Part shown: positions 29,395 to 37,361 of the stretch, piece after piece | How the letters are laid out: the number at the start of each line of letters is the position of its first letter | Position numbering within the stretch: position 1 is the first letter of the stretch | Assembly (NCBI GenBank): GCA_964642175.1 | Contig: CAZXOK010000009.1 | Location: 53,651 to 117,650, forward strand | Direction of reading: 5' to 3' | Origin: JANQGG01 sp964642175 | GTDB taxonomy: Bacteria; Bacteroidota; Chlorobiia; Chlorobiales; Chloroherpetonaceae | Length of the DNA stretch: 64,000 nucleotides | Program-made: the position numbers and the translations under genes | Notes under the pieces: generated by a model | Databases searched by the model: none | What the model was told of the DNA's origin: nothing | What the model saw: only the letters and a program-made list of their open reading frames with translations

Positions 29395-30801
29395 ATGCTG
29401 ATCTATCAACAAACACTCAAAAAAGAAGTATCAATATGGGGAACCGGTTTGCATACCGGTAAGGAATGTATGGTTACATTTAAACCGGCGCCTGAAAATT
29501 ACGGGTATCGTTTTGTACGCACAGATTTAGAAGGTTCACCTGAAATACCTGCTGATATTGATCATGTCGTAGATATTCGCCGTGGAACTACAATAGGTAT
29601 TGGTGATGCCAAAGTTCATACCACCGAACATGTCTTATCTGCATTGTACGGCTTGCAGATAGATAACTGCAGGATTGAACTTACCGGTCCCGAACCTCCG
29701 GTTTGTGATGGCAGTTGCCGTCCGTTTGTGGATGTCATTTTATCCAGCGGCCTGCAAGAGCAATCCGAGCCTAAAAATTACCTGGTTATAGATGAAACCA
29801 TAGAGTACAATGCTCCTGATGGGAACATTACCATTGTGGCTTTGCCCCTGGATGGGTTTCGGGCAACGGTTATGATCGACTACAAAAACCCGGCTCTTGG
29901 TTCACAGCATACCGGATTGTTCGATCTGCATAAAGAGTTTGTTCAGGAATTCTCATCCAGCCGAACATTTTGCTTTTTAAGTGAAGTTTCAGAACTGGCC
30001 AATCAGGGATTGATTAAAGGCGGTGATATTGATAATGCCATCGTGATTGTTGATGAGGACATGAATGAAGATGATCTCCAGAAACTTTCCAGTAAGATCA
30101 ATGATGCCAATCATAAGCTCAGCATTGGTGAAAATGGCATTCTCAATAACCGTGAGCTAAGATTTGAAAATGAACCGGCCCGCCATAAACTCTTGGATAT
30201 GCTGGGCGATCTGGCCTTGCTGGGAATGCCAATAAAAGCCCAATTGCTGGCTGCCCGCCCCGGTCATGCAGCGAATGTTGAGTTTGTAAAGAAACTCCGT
30301 AAATATGCCGAGCGCAACAAATTGGCACAAAAGTTCCAGCATGAGCGTAAAGCAGGTGTTGTGTTTGATGCCACAGCCATTGAACGGATTATCCCACATC
30401 GTTACCCATTCTTATTGATTGATAAAATCACAGAATTTGTCCTGGATGAAAAAATCGTGGCCATCAAAAGCGTTACGATGAACGAGCCCTTTTTCCAGGG
30501 TCATTTTCCCGGAAATCCCATTATGCCGGGTGTGTTGATCATCGAAGCCATGGCCCAATCGGGTGGTATTATGCTTTTAAATGGCAATGAAGGTTTTAAC
30601 GATAAGCTGGTCTTTTTTATGGGCATTGATAAAGCCCGATTCAGAAAACCGGTTGTTCCCGGCGATACTTTGGTCATAGAATCCAACATGACCAACCGAC
30701 GGCGTAATATTTGCCAGTTTTCTTCTAAAGCTTATGTTCGTGGGGAACTGGTTTGCGAGGCCGATTTAATGGCCACGGTGATGGATAAAAAAACATCTTA
30801 A
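29395..30801 (+). CDS. lpxC-fabZ: Bifunctional UDP-3-O-acyl-GlcNAc deacetylase / 3-hydroxyacyl-ACP dehydratase
   Basis: A 468-residue fusion. Residues 1 to about 310 are LpxC, the Zn-dependent deacetylase that commits to lipid A: VSIWGTGLHTGKE at the start, VHTTEHVLSALYGL (first Zn His), and HKLLDMLGDLALLG near residue 264 (second Zn His and Asp). Residues about 325-468 are FabZ, the dehydratase of fatty acid elongation: IIPHRYPFLLIDKI and GHFPGNPIMPGVLIIEAMAQ with the catalytic His and Glu. The fused form is characteristic of Bacteroidota and relatives. Joining the two may balance hydroxyacyl-ACP use between lipid A and phospholipid. Own terminator follows. Confidence 0.96.
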   Translation: MLIYQQTLKKEVSIWGTGLHTGKECMVTFKPAPENYGYRFVRTDLEGSPEIPADIDHVVDIRRGTTIGIGDAKVHTTEHVLSALYGLQIDNCRIELTGPEPPVCDGSCRPFVDVILSSGLQEQSEPKNYLVIDETIEYNAPDGNITIVALPLDGFRATVMIDYKNPALGSQHTGLFDLHKEFVQEFSSSRTFCFLSEVSELANQGLIKGGDIDNAIVIVDEDMNEDDLQKLSSKINDANHKLSIGENGILNNRELRFENEPARHKLLDMLGDLALLGMPIKAQLLAARPGHAANVEFVKKLRKYAERNKLAQKFQHERKAGVVFDATAIERIIPHRYPFLLIDKITEFVLDEKIVAIKSVTMNEPFFQGHFPGNPIMPGVLIIEAMAQSGGIMLLNGNEGFNDKLVFFMGIDKARFRKPVVPGDTLVIESNMTNRRRNICQFSSKAYVRGELVCEADLMATVMDKKTS

Positions 30802-30818
30802 ATTAAATAGAATTATAT

Positions 30819-30850
30819 AATCCCCGGTACACTGTTTCGGGGATTTTCTT
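30819..30850 (+). terminator. Terminator after lpxC-fabZ
   Basis: AATCCCCG (30819-30826) pairs with CGGGGATT (30838-30845), followed by TTCTTTTC. It is 18 bases after the stop codon. Confidence 0.82.
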
Positions 30851-30899
30851 TTCGAGCTTTCCTGCATACCTTTACAACCCTTAAAATTTAAAACATGGC

Positions 30900-31658
30900 A
30901 TGAGAGGTAAAGGTCTTTTTATCTGGATAATACTGACACTATTCACATCTGTATTAAGTGCTCAGATTACCCAAAAGCTTTCTGAGAATCTTGATACTAC
31001 TGAGGTTAAGGTCAAAGACAAACCATATGTAACCCAACAACCTCACATAAAGTATTTTACAGCAGCACCTGCAATCCTTCAATTGGGACAAAGCCTTACA
31101 TTAAACTGGCGGGTTACAGATGCAATTAGTGCAGGGATTTTGCCCGGGATCGGCACTGTGGAACCTGAAGGCAGTCTTGCACTAATGCCAACTTCATCCA
31201 TCACATATACATTAAAAGCTGTGGGATGGGATACCGTTATTCAGAGAAGTGTATCTATTTCGGTTGAGCCGGCACCTGAAATACTCTCCCCACCACCTCC
31301 GATGCTTAGAAAACAAGGTGATAAAGTCATTTTATCAATTCAGTTTAAAACCAATAGCCAAGAGATACCAGAGTCGGCAGAAGCTGATTTGAATGATTTA
31401 TTTCGTGTGTTAAAGAAACTACCGCGATTGGTGGTTCAGATAACCGGGCACACCGACCGGAAAGGCAATGAAGAGTTCAATACCAAGTTGTCGTTCAGTC
31501 GCGCCGAGTCGGTACAAACATACCTGATCGAAAAAGGAATTGAACCAACCCGTTTATTTGTCAGCGGGGTCGGTTCCTCTGAACCACTTATGCCAAATAC
31601 CTCCAGGGAAGGCCGGTTAAAAAACCGGCGAATTGAAATCACTGTTTTAACAGATTAA
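30900..31658 (+). CDS. OmpA-family peptidoglycan-binding protein
   Basis: A 252-residue exported protein: a signal peptide (hydrophobic 5-20, ending LSAQ), a middle region of about 110 residues that may be an immunoglobulin-like domain (LQLGQSLTLNWRVTDA, SITYTLKAVG), and a C-terminal OmpA domain (about 145-252) with VVQITGHTDRKGNEEFN, LSFSRAESVQTYLIEKGI, GVGSSEPLMPN and LKNRRIEITV. The TGHTD and NRRIEI elements bind meso-diaminopimelate peptidoglycan. There is no membrane barrel, so it tethers something else to the wall. The HEAT-cyclophilin gene starts 13 bases downstream. Confidence 0.9.
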   Translation: MRGKGLFIWIILTLFTSVLSAQITQKLSENLDTTEVKVKDKPYVTQQPHIKYFTAAPAILQLGQSLTLNWRVTDAISAGILPGIGTVEPEGSLALMPTSSITYTLKAVGWDTVIQRSVSISVEPAPEILSPPPPMLRKQGDKVILSIQFKTNSQEIPESAEADLNDLFRVLKKLPRLVVQITGHTDRKGNEEFNTKLSFSRAESVQTYLIEKGIEPTRLFVSGVGSSEPLMPNTSREGRLKNRRIEITVLTD

Positions 31659-31671
31659 CCTCAAGCCACAT

Positions 31672-33786
31672 ATGCAACTCTACCTGAAAATAAGTTTTAT
31701 TGCCATTCTAATGCTTTTTGCCCGCAATTGCATCTGGAGAGCTGATCTTCAAGCTCAGATATTAGAGAATTATGCTGTTGTTGAACTTAAAAAAGCCGCC
31801 TACAACAGGGATGCCCAGCAAGTGATCGCCTATTTTGGTTATAACGACACATTGGATAAAGCGGTTCTGGCGAGCCTGGCCAGTCTTGAAATTGATAGCC
31901 TCTCGGGTAAGATCGCCCCGTATTTATCTTCAGAAAATATCGAAATACGCCAATTGGCTGCCTTTGCGATGGGTCAGAATATCAAGGATAGTGCAAGTGT
32001 TGTTGCATTCACCCCTATTCTTCTTGAGCGATTATCCAGGGAGAATGATTTAAAAACCAAGACATATTTGTTGGAAAGCCTGGGCAAAACCGGTAATGAG
32101 ATCACCTTGAAACAAGTTGCAAATTTATCATTTGAGTCGGTTAAGTTAAAACAGGCCCAGGCTCTGGCTTTAGCAAAATTTGCTGAGCGTGGTGTGGCCA
32201 CCCCACAAAGTATTGCGGTTGCCTGTTCGCTATACAAAGAAACCAAAGATGATCTGCATGGAATAAATTATGCCATCTATTCCCTCTCTCGTATTCATGA
32301 TCGTTCTTTATTGAAAGATGTTTTACCGGTGCTGTTAGAGGCTTCAGTAAGCCAGAATATTGAGGTTCGGCTGCATGCACTTGAAGCCTTGAGCAAACTG
32401 GCTGTTCCAAAAGCTATCAATGCCGTGCTGATGGGTGCGCGGGACAGCAGTTGGCAGGTCCGTTCATGGGCATCACGTACCTTATCGAAGTACATTAGTT
32501 CTTCCCGGGGGTTTAAATCTATTGCTATTAAAACACTGGTTTATAATCTTGACCATGCCCAACATCCTTTGGTTATTGAAACTTCGCTTCGATCACTGCT
32601 CCGCCTGCATCCTATCGATACAGCCTACATCGACCCTATTAGAAAACATCTTTTTTCATCGTCCTTGCGGGTTCAGAATACGGCTATGCGAGCACTGGCT
32701 GAGCTATACCCCGCAACAGCAGAAGACGAGTTATTAAAACAACTGTCATCACCGGCCTCACACCCCGCACAATTAGAAGCCGTAGGTATGTTAAGCATAT
32801 CACAGCAACGCATCAATTTAAATTTTATGCCCTGGTTGCTGAAACATATCCAGCACCCCAAGCATCAACTGGCAACTGCTGCATTGAACTCGTGGGGACA
32901 ATGCTGGAATGTATATAGAAATACCATGGCAGGAAGCGAGTATTGGACACCCACCGATACCTTGTTTGAAGGTGCTTTATTGAGGGCTTTAAAAAAACAC
33001 AGCTCAAAAGCTTCCCCCAATCCTGCTGCTGTAAAAACCATCACATCGGTATTATCGGATGAGTTCTTACCCAAGCATAAATATCTGGATGTGCTTAATG
33101 ATGCATTGGCCCACTTTTCCAATGCCAACGATATCAACACAATCCTGCATCTTTTGGAATCACTGGGGAATTTAAAAACCCCGGAAAGCCTGAAACTGAT
33201 AAAAGAATATATTTATTACGAAAATAAAGCCGTAAGAAAGAAAGCCTCTGATGTTTATTTTGAAGTGACCGGTAAATCCCCTCCTGTGCCGCCCACTTTT
33301 ATCCCCCCGAAAAAAATCAACATGGAACCTTATCGGGATATTGTTGAGAACCCGGTCGTAGAGCTCAAAACCACAAAAGGTTCTTTGTTGATAGAACTAT
33401 ATCTGGATAAAGCCACTTTCAGCACGGTGAATTTTATTCAGCTGATTGAGTCCGGATTTTATGATAGTCTTACCTTTCATCGTCTGGAACCAAATTTTGT
33501 GCTTCAGGGTGGTGATCCCAACGGAGATGGCACAGGTGGTCCTGGCTACACCATTTGTTCGGAGTTTAATGCTCAAAGCTTTAAACGGGGTGTGATTGGC
33601 ATGGCTCATGCCGGCAAAGATACCGAAGGCTCTCAATTCTTTATTATGCTATCCCATCATCCTTTTTTAGACGGGAAATACACACCATTTGGAAAGGTTA
33701 TAGATGGATGGGATGTTCTGGATCAACTCGAAATTGGTGATCGGATTTTACGAGCAGATGTTCAGATCAAACGAATTGAATTTTAA
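31672..33786 (+). CDS. HEAT-repeat protein fused to a cyclophilin-type peptidyl-prolyl isomerase
   Basis: A 704-residue exported protein: signal-like N-terminus, then a long array of HEAT-type helical repeats (about 40-540; for example EIRQLAAFAMGQN, EVRLHALEALSKL, QVRSWASRTLSKY, RVQNTAMRALAELY), then a cyclophilin domain (about 560-704). The isomerase part keeps the active-site sets LTFHRLEPNFVLQGGDPNGDG (with Arg), EGSQFFIMLSHHPFLDG and YTPFGKV, so it should be catalytically active. It probably works in the periplasm as a folding helper targeted by the repeat scaffold. Co-transcribed with the OmpA-family gene upstream. Confidence 0.91.
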   Translation: MQLYLKISFIAILMLFARNCIWRADLQAQILENYAVVELKKAAYNRDAQQVIAYFGYNDTLDKAVLASLASLEIDSLSGKIAPYLSSENIEIRQLAAFAMGQNIKDSASVVAFTPILLERLSRENDLKTKTYLLESLGKTGNEITLKQVANLSFESVKLKQAQALALAKFAERGVATPQSIAVACSLYKETKDDLHGINYAIYSLSRIHDRSLLKDVLPVLLEASVSQNIEVRLHALEALSKLAVPKAINAVLMGARDSSWQVRSWASRTLSKYISSSRGFKSIAIKTLVYNLDHAQHPLVIETSLRSLLRLHPIDTAYIDPIRKHLFSSSLRVQNTAMRALAELYPATAEDELLKQLSSPASHPAQLEAVGMLSISQQRINLNFMPWLLKHIQHPKHQLATAALNSWGQCWNVYRNTMAGSEYWTPTDTLFEGALLRALKKHSSKASPNPAAVKTITSVLSDEFLPKHKYLDVLNDALAHFSNANDINTILHLLESLGNLKTPESLKLIKEYIYYENKAVRKKASDVYFEVTGKSPPVPPTFIPPKKINMEPYRDIVENPVVELKTTKGSLLIELYLDKATFSTVNFIQLIESGFYDSLTFHRLEPNFVLQGGDPNGDGTGGPGYTICSEFNAQSFKRGVIGMAHAGKDTEGSQFFIMLSHHPFLDGKYTPFGKVIDGWDVLDQLEIGDRILRADVQIKRIEF

Positions 33787-33794
33787 TGCCACAT

Positions 33795-33822
33795 AAAAAA
33801 GGGGCCTTTAGCCCCTCTCTTA
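33795..33822 (+). terminator. Terminator after the HEAT-cyclophilin gene
   Basis: AGGGGC (33800-33805) pairs with GCCCCT (33811-33816) around CTTTA, with an A-run before and TCTCTT after. It begins 8 bases after the stop and marks the edge of the AT-rich island. Confidence 0.8.
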
Positions 33823-33841
33823 CTTGTTTAATCCTGACATC

Positions 33842-34072
33842 TTATTCTAATGTTCCGATCGGCACATAGCCTTCTGCTTTAACAATTTGTTGCCCATTTT
33901 TTGACATAATCCAATTGATATAATTTTGAACATGCTTTTCGGGCTTACCCAGGGTGTATAACCGTTTCCTGAGGCCTTTCTTGAAATGCTCATTGGCATA
34001 ATGAATGTCGGTCGGAGATATTATACGACTGGGATTTGCTATATCACCATGTGTGAGAGATGAGAGTGCGGT
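33842..34072 (-). pseudogene. Remnant of a PstS-like phosphate-binding protein (C-terminus)
   Basis: On the reverse strand an open stretch of about 76 codons ends at a TAA at 33842-33844. It reads RKRLYTLGKPEKHVQNYINW, then IMSKNGQQIVKAEGYVPIG. This is the typical C-terminal end of PstS phosphate-binding proteins (R.LY...G.P....NYI.W..S..GQ.IV...GYVP). A stop codon interrupts the frame at 34073-34075, and upstream sequence no longer reads as PstS in any frame I followed, so about three quarters of the gene is gone. No pstCAB genes are nearby. Confidence 0.65.
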
Positions 34073-34359
34073 TCAGGAACCCCCGGCATAAATACGACGA
34101 CCGAAATGGGAGGATCTGATTCATTATTTGGACCATGTTTCTGCCACTTTTCTTAAAAATCCTTACTCTCAGATCTTTTGCCAAAACAACCTATTACGAA
34201 CAACAGCAGACTATCTATTTTCCAGAGATAAAAATCAGGTGAGATGATACCGTTACTTTTTCAGGGCTAAATTCGGCCATTGCTGGTAATCTTTTGGTTT
34301 TTTTGTTGTGGGATGGGACAACAAATACCATTTATTTCCACTATTGTGCGGGTTTTTAA

Positions 34360-34523
34360 ATAAAATCTGCTCAGAAGTTGCAATTAGCCGTGTATGATGG
34401 AATTAATCTACAATACACCAATGAATTTCACCTGACAAATCTAAAGACTTATTCTGGTTGAAAGTGTTTGACTATTCATCTATTTCTATCTGTAGGGCAA
34501 AAAGGGAGCTTATTTTATACAAC
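34360..34523 (+). pseudogene. Possible DUF3822-like gene fragment with a frameshift
   Basis: A short frame (from 34360) reads KLQLAVYDGINLQYTNEFHLT and then hits a stop at 34459. Moving one frame at 34440 restores a matching continuation, SKDLFWLKVFDYSS and RAKRELILYN, up to a stop at 34524. Together this resembles the core of DUF3822 proteins (L.IAV..G..LLYN.F...T.EDF.Y.LL.V...L....ELIL.G). It would be a decayed gene broken by a single-base change. The match is by eye and short; chance similarity is possible. Confidence 0.33.
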
Positions 34524-34700
34524 TGACGAGGACCACGCTCAGAGCTTCTCATAAATATGCCTAAAACACCTAAACAATATCCTCTAAACTGATTAGGAAA
34601 TACAATATGTGTTTCTATACATTATGATTGGTTATAAATATTAACTTACCAAAAAAAGTTTGGGATTTTTTTGGAAAATGAAACACATTAAAGAAACCAC

Positions 34701-34727
34701 TTTGCAAGAGTGTAGTACCCTTGCAAA
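34701..34727 (-). terminator. Hairpin downstream of the minus-strand roadblock-like gene
   Basis: TTTGCAAG (34701-34708) and CTTGCAAA (34720-34727) form an 8-bp inverted repeat with an 11-base loop, 26 bases beyond the stop of the minus-strand gene at 34753. The T-tract after it on the minus strand is weak, so terminator function is tentative. Confidence 0.4.
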
Positions 34728-34752
34728 ACAGTTAGGGTTATGTTAGTTATAT

Positions 34753-35142
34753 TTAAACACCTTCAGATGCAATGGCTGCATATTTTCTTAGGACGGTCCT
34801 TGCAATCGCTAAATTTGTGTGTTTTGTGCTTACCGCTAAAAAAAGAAAATAGTTTCCATTTCCGATCAGTTTTAATAAATGGAGTTGATCGGATAGTGTT
34901 ACAAGGATATCCTCAATTTTTTCATTCACCAATTGCAGTGCATTTAATGCTTTTTGTTGTTGTTTTATCACTTCTGCATTGTAAGCACTAGCTGTATCAG
35001 GATCAAACTCAGGTGATGTTGAGTGACTGCCCAAGCTCATGCCGGAATTAATATCCACCACTGATACGGCTATAGTGCCGGGTACATTTGTTAATATTCC
35101 TTCAATCGCTTGACCAATCTTAGAATCTTTAATGTAAGACAT
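34753..35142 (-). CDS. Roadblock-like small protein, divergent from the signalling operon
   Basis: A 129-residue soluble protein without signal or membrane segment. The alternation of a helix (SKIGQAIEGILTNVPG), strands (TIAVSVVDINSGMSLG), a long helix (AEVIKQQQKALNALQLV) and strands (LHLLKLIGNGNYFLFLAVS) followed by a helix (LAIARTVLRKYAAI) suits a roadblock/LC7 fold. Its last 40 residues match the C-terminal domain of the response regulator at 35382-36230: QLHLLKLIGN..YFLFLAVS against QIHYIKLLGD..RFLYLIVS. It is transcribed away from that operon across 239 bases and probably takes part in the same system, perhaps as a partner subunit. Confidence 0.75.
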   Translation of the reverse strand: MSYIKDSKIGQAIEGILTNVPGTIAVSVVDINSGMSLGSHSTSPEFDPDTASAYNAEVIKQQQKALNALQLVNEKIEDILVTLSDQLHLLKLIGNGNYFLFLAVSTKHTNLAIARTVLRKYAAIASEGV

Positions 35143-35381
35143 ATGTATTAAGTTTTTTGATTGACGAAAAGCATTCTAACTTTCCCTGATAATTTAATAA
35201 ATATTTAACTATGAAAACAATGAAAAACCTCTGCTTGTATTGCATTAAAAAGATGCTTGAACAACCATAAAAAAAACAAGATACCAAAATTGGCTTTGCA
35301 AATAAACAGATTATAGCTTAACATGCTGTTATGTGCTTTTTATTGCTATTTCTGGTATTTGGTACATTTTAAAATACTCAC

Positions 35382-36230
35382 ATGTCCAAATCTCTTGAGG
35401 AAAACACCTTAAACCCTACAAGTTTTTTCATGAATGTTCTGATAGTTGATGACAACGTAGATGTTTTGGAGTCTCTTAATATGATTTTAAAATCTTTAGA
35501 CTGCAAAACTACATTGGCTTCTAATGGAGTGACTGCAAAAGATTTACTATCCCGCTTTTCTTTTGATATAGTGGTCTGTGACTTTCTAATGCCTGATTTA
35601 GATGGGTATGAACTTTTAAAATGGTTAAGAAATCGGAATAAAGATATCTATTTTGTGATTATTTCAGGTTTTACAAATCAGAGCTTTACAAAACAGTTTC
35701 AGCAACATGATGTTGATACAATTCTTTTAAAGCCTTTTCAAAAAAAAGACATTGAAAGTATCTTAATAAAAGCTCGCGAAAAAATATTCGCCCCAAAAAA
35801 ACAGATAACTCAGTTTAATGAAGGTAATAGTGAAAAGTCAAAAAATAGATCTGGATTAAATGCACAGCCAATAGTTTCAACAATAAAGGACAAACTACAA
35901 GGACTACTTTTCATAGCTATCATGGAATCTCCAGATCAATGCATTATTGATCAGTCCTTGCATAGCAAAATATTATTAAAAGTATTATATAAGACATCTA
36001 ATGAAATTATTGATACAGTTTTAAAACAATCTAATATCAATACGTTGAAAAACGAGGTTAGCTTAAGCTTAACAACTACATCTCAAATCCACTATATAAA
36101 ATTGTTAGGGGATTCAGGGCGTTTTTTATATCTGATTGTTTCTAAAGAAAATTCAAATTTGAACCTGATAAAATTAATCATAGATCGATATAAAAATGAA
36201 CTTGAACAGTTATCATTAGAAAACAATTAG
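35382..36230 (+). CDS. Response regulator receiver domain fused to a roadblock-like domain
   Basis: A 282-residue cytoplasmic protein. Residues about 18-135 form a complete receiver domain: acidic pair Asp23-Asp24 (LIVDDN), phosphoacceptor Asp67 (VVCDFLMPD), Ser96 (IISGF) and Lys117 (LLKPF). After a polar linker, residues about 163-275 make a domain with no DNA-binding helix-turn-helix or enzyme motif; it resembles the divergent 129-residue protein next door and is probably a roadblock-like dimerisation domain. So phosphorylation likely steers protein contacts rather than transcription. First gene of a four-gene operon (gaps 14, 8 and 5 bases). A start at codon 18 (MNVLIVDD) is also possible. 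No histidine kinase is in the window. Confidence 0.85.
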   Translation: MSKSLEENTLNPTSFFMNVLIVDDNVDVLESLNMILKSLDCKTTLASNGVTAKDLLSRFSFDIVVCDFLMPDLDGYELLKWLRNRNKDIYFVIISGFTNQSFTKQFQQHDVDTILLKPFQKKDIESILIKAREKIFAPKKQITQFNEGNSEKSKNRSGLNAQPIVSTIKDKLQGLLFIAIMESPDQCIIDQSLHSKILLKVLYKTSNEIIDTVLKQSNINTLKNEVSLSLTTTSQIHYIKLLGDSGRFLYLIVSKENSNLNLIKLIIDRYKNELEQLSLENN

Positions 36231-36244
36231 CTTGCATTAATAAA

Positions 36245-36655
36245 ATGGATACCGAGAAAAAAGAACTTGTTGCTTCTAAAGTCAGTTCGATATTTAATCA
36301 TTTGAAAAACGACATTCCTGGAATTAAAGGTTTGGCTTTAGTGAGTTCGGATGGCAGAATACTAGCTCACGACTGGCCGGGAAAATCGTTGGAGCCAGAC
36401 AAACTAGGCGCTATTGGCTCAACTTTATTAGGATTTGGGAAGAAAACCATCGAAATTCTTTCCACTGGTCAATTACATCAAGTACTGCTTCAATCAAGTG
36501 ATGGATCTATTGGTGTGTTCAGTGCTGGCCCTCAGATGGTTTTGATGGTTAGTATGGGCCAAGAAAGTAATATTGGAATACTATGTCATCAATCCAGAAA
36601 AAAAGCTGAAGAAATATCTCAGTTGTTGGTAATATATGATAATAACGAAAATTAA
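36245..36655 (+). CDS. Roadblock/LC7 domain protein (MglB-like)
   Basis: A 136-residue protein with the standard bacterial roadblock layout: N-terminal helix (VASKVSSIFNHLKNDIPG), strand pair with IKGLALVSSDGRILAHDWP, long helix (DKLGAIGSTLLGFGKKTIEIL), strands (HQVLLQSSDGSIGVFSAGPQMVLMVSM) and a C-terminal helix. The VSSDGRILA segment is the family signature. Roadblock proteins act as homodimers that bind small GTPases and can raise their GTP hydrolysis, as MglB does with MglA. The GTPase of this operon, two genes on, is the obvious partner. Confidence 0.9.
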   Translation: MDTEKKELVASKVSSIFNHLKNDIPGIKGLALVSSDGRILAHDWPGKSLEPDKLGAIGSTLLGFGKKTIEILSTGQLHQVLLQSSDGSIGVFSAGPQMVLMVSMGQESNIGILCHQSRKKAEEISQLLVIYDNNEN

Positions 36656-36663
36656 CGGGTACC

Positions 36664-37356
36664 ATGGTCAAAGATCAAATTGCAGTCATAAACGATATAT
36701 CTGAAAAAGTTGCTTCAGGAAACCCGTATCTTTTAAGTTTTAATTACATACAAAAAAGCAATTCGGAAATTCTTAATAAATCCGAATTTTATATTAATAA
36801 TAGAAATATATTCTACAATAGTCAATTAAAAATCTTTGACCGCCTTTTCTTGAAATTTTTACAAGGTTATTCCGAATTAAACCTTACTCCTACAAACCAT
36901 GAGCCGGTTAAAGAAACACTAAGTATCGACTTTTTTCACTTAATATGGAATAGCATTAAAAAGTTAAGTGAATATGAAGTGGGAAGTTTATTTATAACTC
37001 ATAACGACTTGATCGTTTCAAGAAACAAGCAAAAAAACAGCCTGCTCCACCTCCCTTATCACGATCAATCCGATAACATTGTTTTTTATTACTTTTTTTA
37101 CAAACCTAAAACCATCCAAAGTTTTCTAGAAGAATATGAGTTCGAAAGTCAGGTAAACTTTTTCCGTAGCTTATTAAGCTTAGCGATATTGGATTATATT
37201 AAATTTAGCACCCCGAATACACCTTCCACAGCATATTCTGATCCATTATTAGAACTTAATACACCCCTATTAGAAGACAAAAAAGTTAGCGATAGTTCCT
37301 TAAAAAAAATCTCCGGATTAAAACGGATATTGAGTGCAATTAAGAAAAATCTTTAA
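36664..37356 (+). CDS. Uncharacterised protein of the roadblock/GTPase operon
   Basis: A 230-residue soluble protein that I do not recognise. It is rich in Asn, Lys, Ser and aromatic residues and has no signal, membrane helix or catalytic motif that stands out. The middle (about 90-175) alternates helix and strand (FHLIWNSIKKLSEYEVGSLFI, NIVFYYFFYKPKTIQSFLEE) and could be a degenerate roadblock or other small sensor fold. The C-terminal 45 residues look disordered, ending in a basic stretch. It lies 8 bases after the roadblock gene and 5 before the GTPase gene, so it is surely co-expressed and may be an adaptor or effector. In Streptomyces conservons the equivalent slot holds a DUF742 protein, which this does not resemble. 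Confidence 0.8.
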   Translation: MVKDQIAVINDISEKVASGNPYLLSFNYIQKSNSEILNKSEFYINNRNIFYNSQLKIFDRLFLKFLQGYSELNLTPTNHEPVKETLSIDFFHLIWNSIKKLSEYEVGSLFITHNDLIVSRNKQKNSLLHLPYHDQSDNIVFYYFFYKPKTIQSFLEEYEFESQVNFFRSLLSLAILDYIKFSTPNTPSTAYSDPLLELNTPLLEDKKVSDSSLKKISGLKRILSAIKKNL

Positions 37357-37361
37357 TATAA

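Noticed and set aside
35143..35381. A 19-codon frame (MKTMKNLCLYCIKK...) between the divergent roadblock genes
   Set aside because: Too short and without a ribosome site or conservation evidence; region treated as shared promoter.
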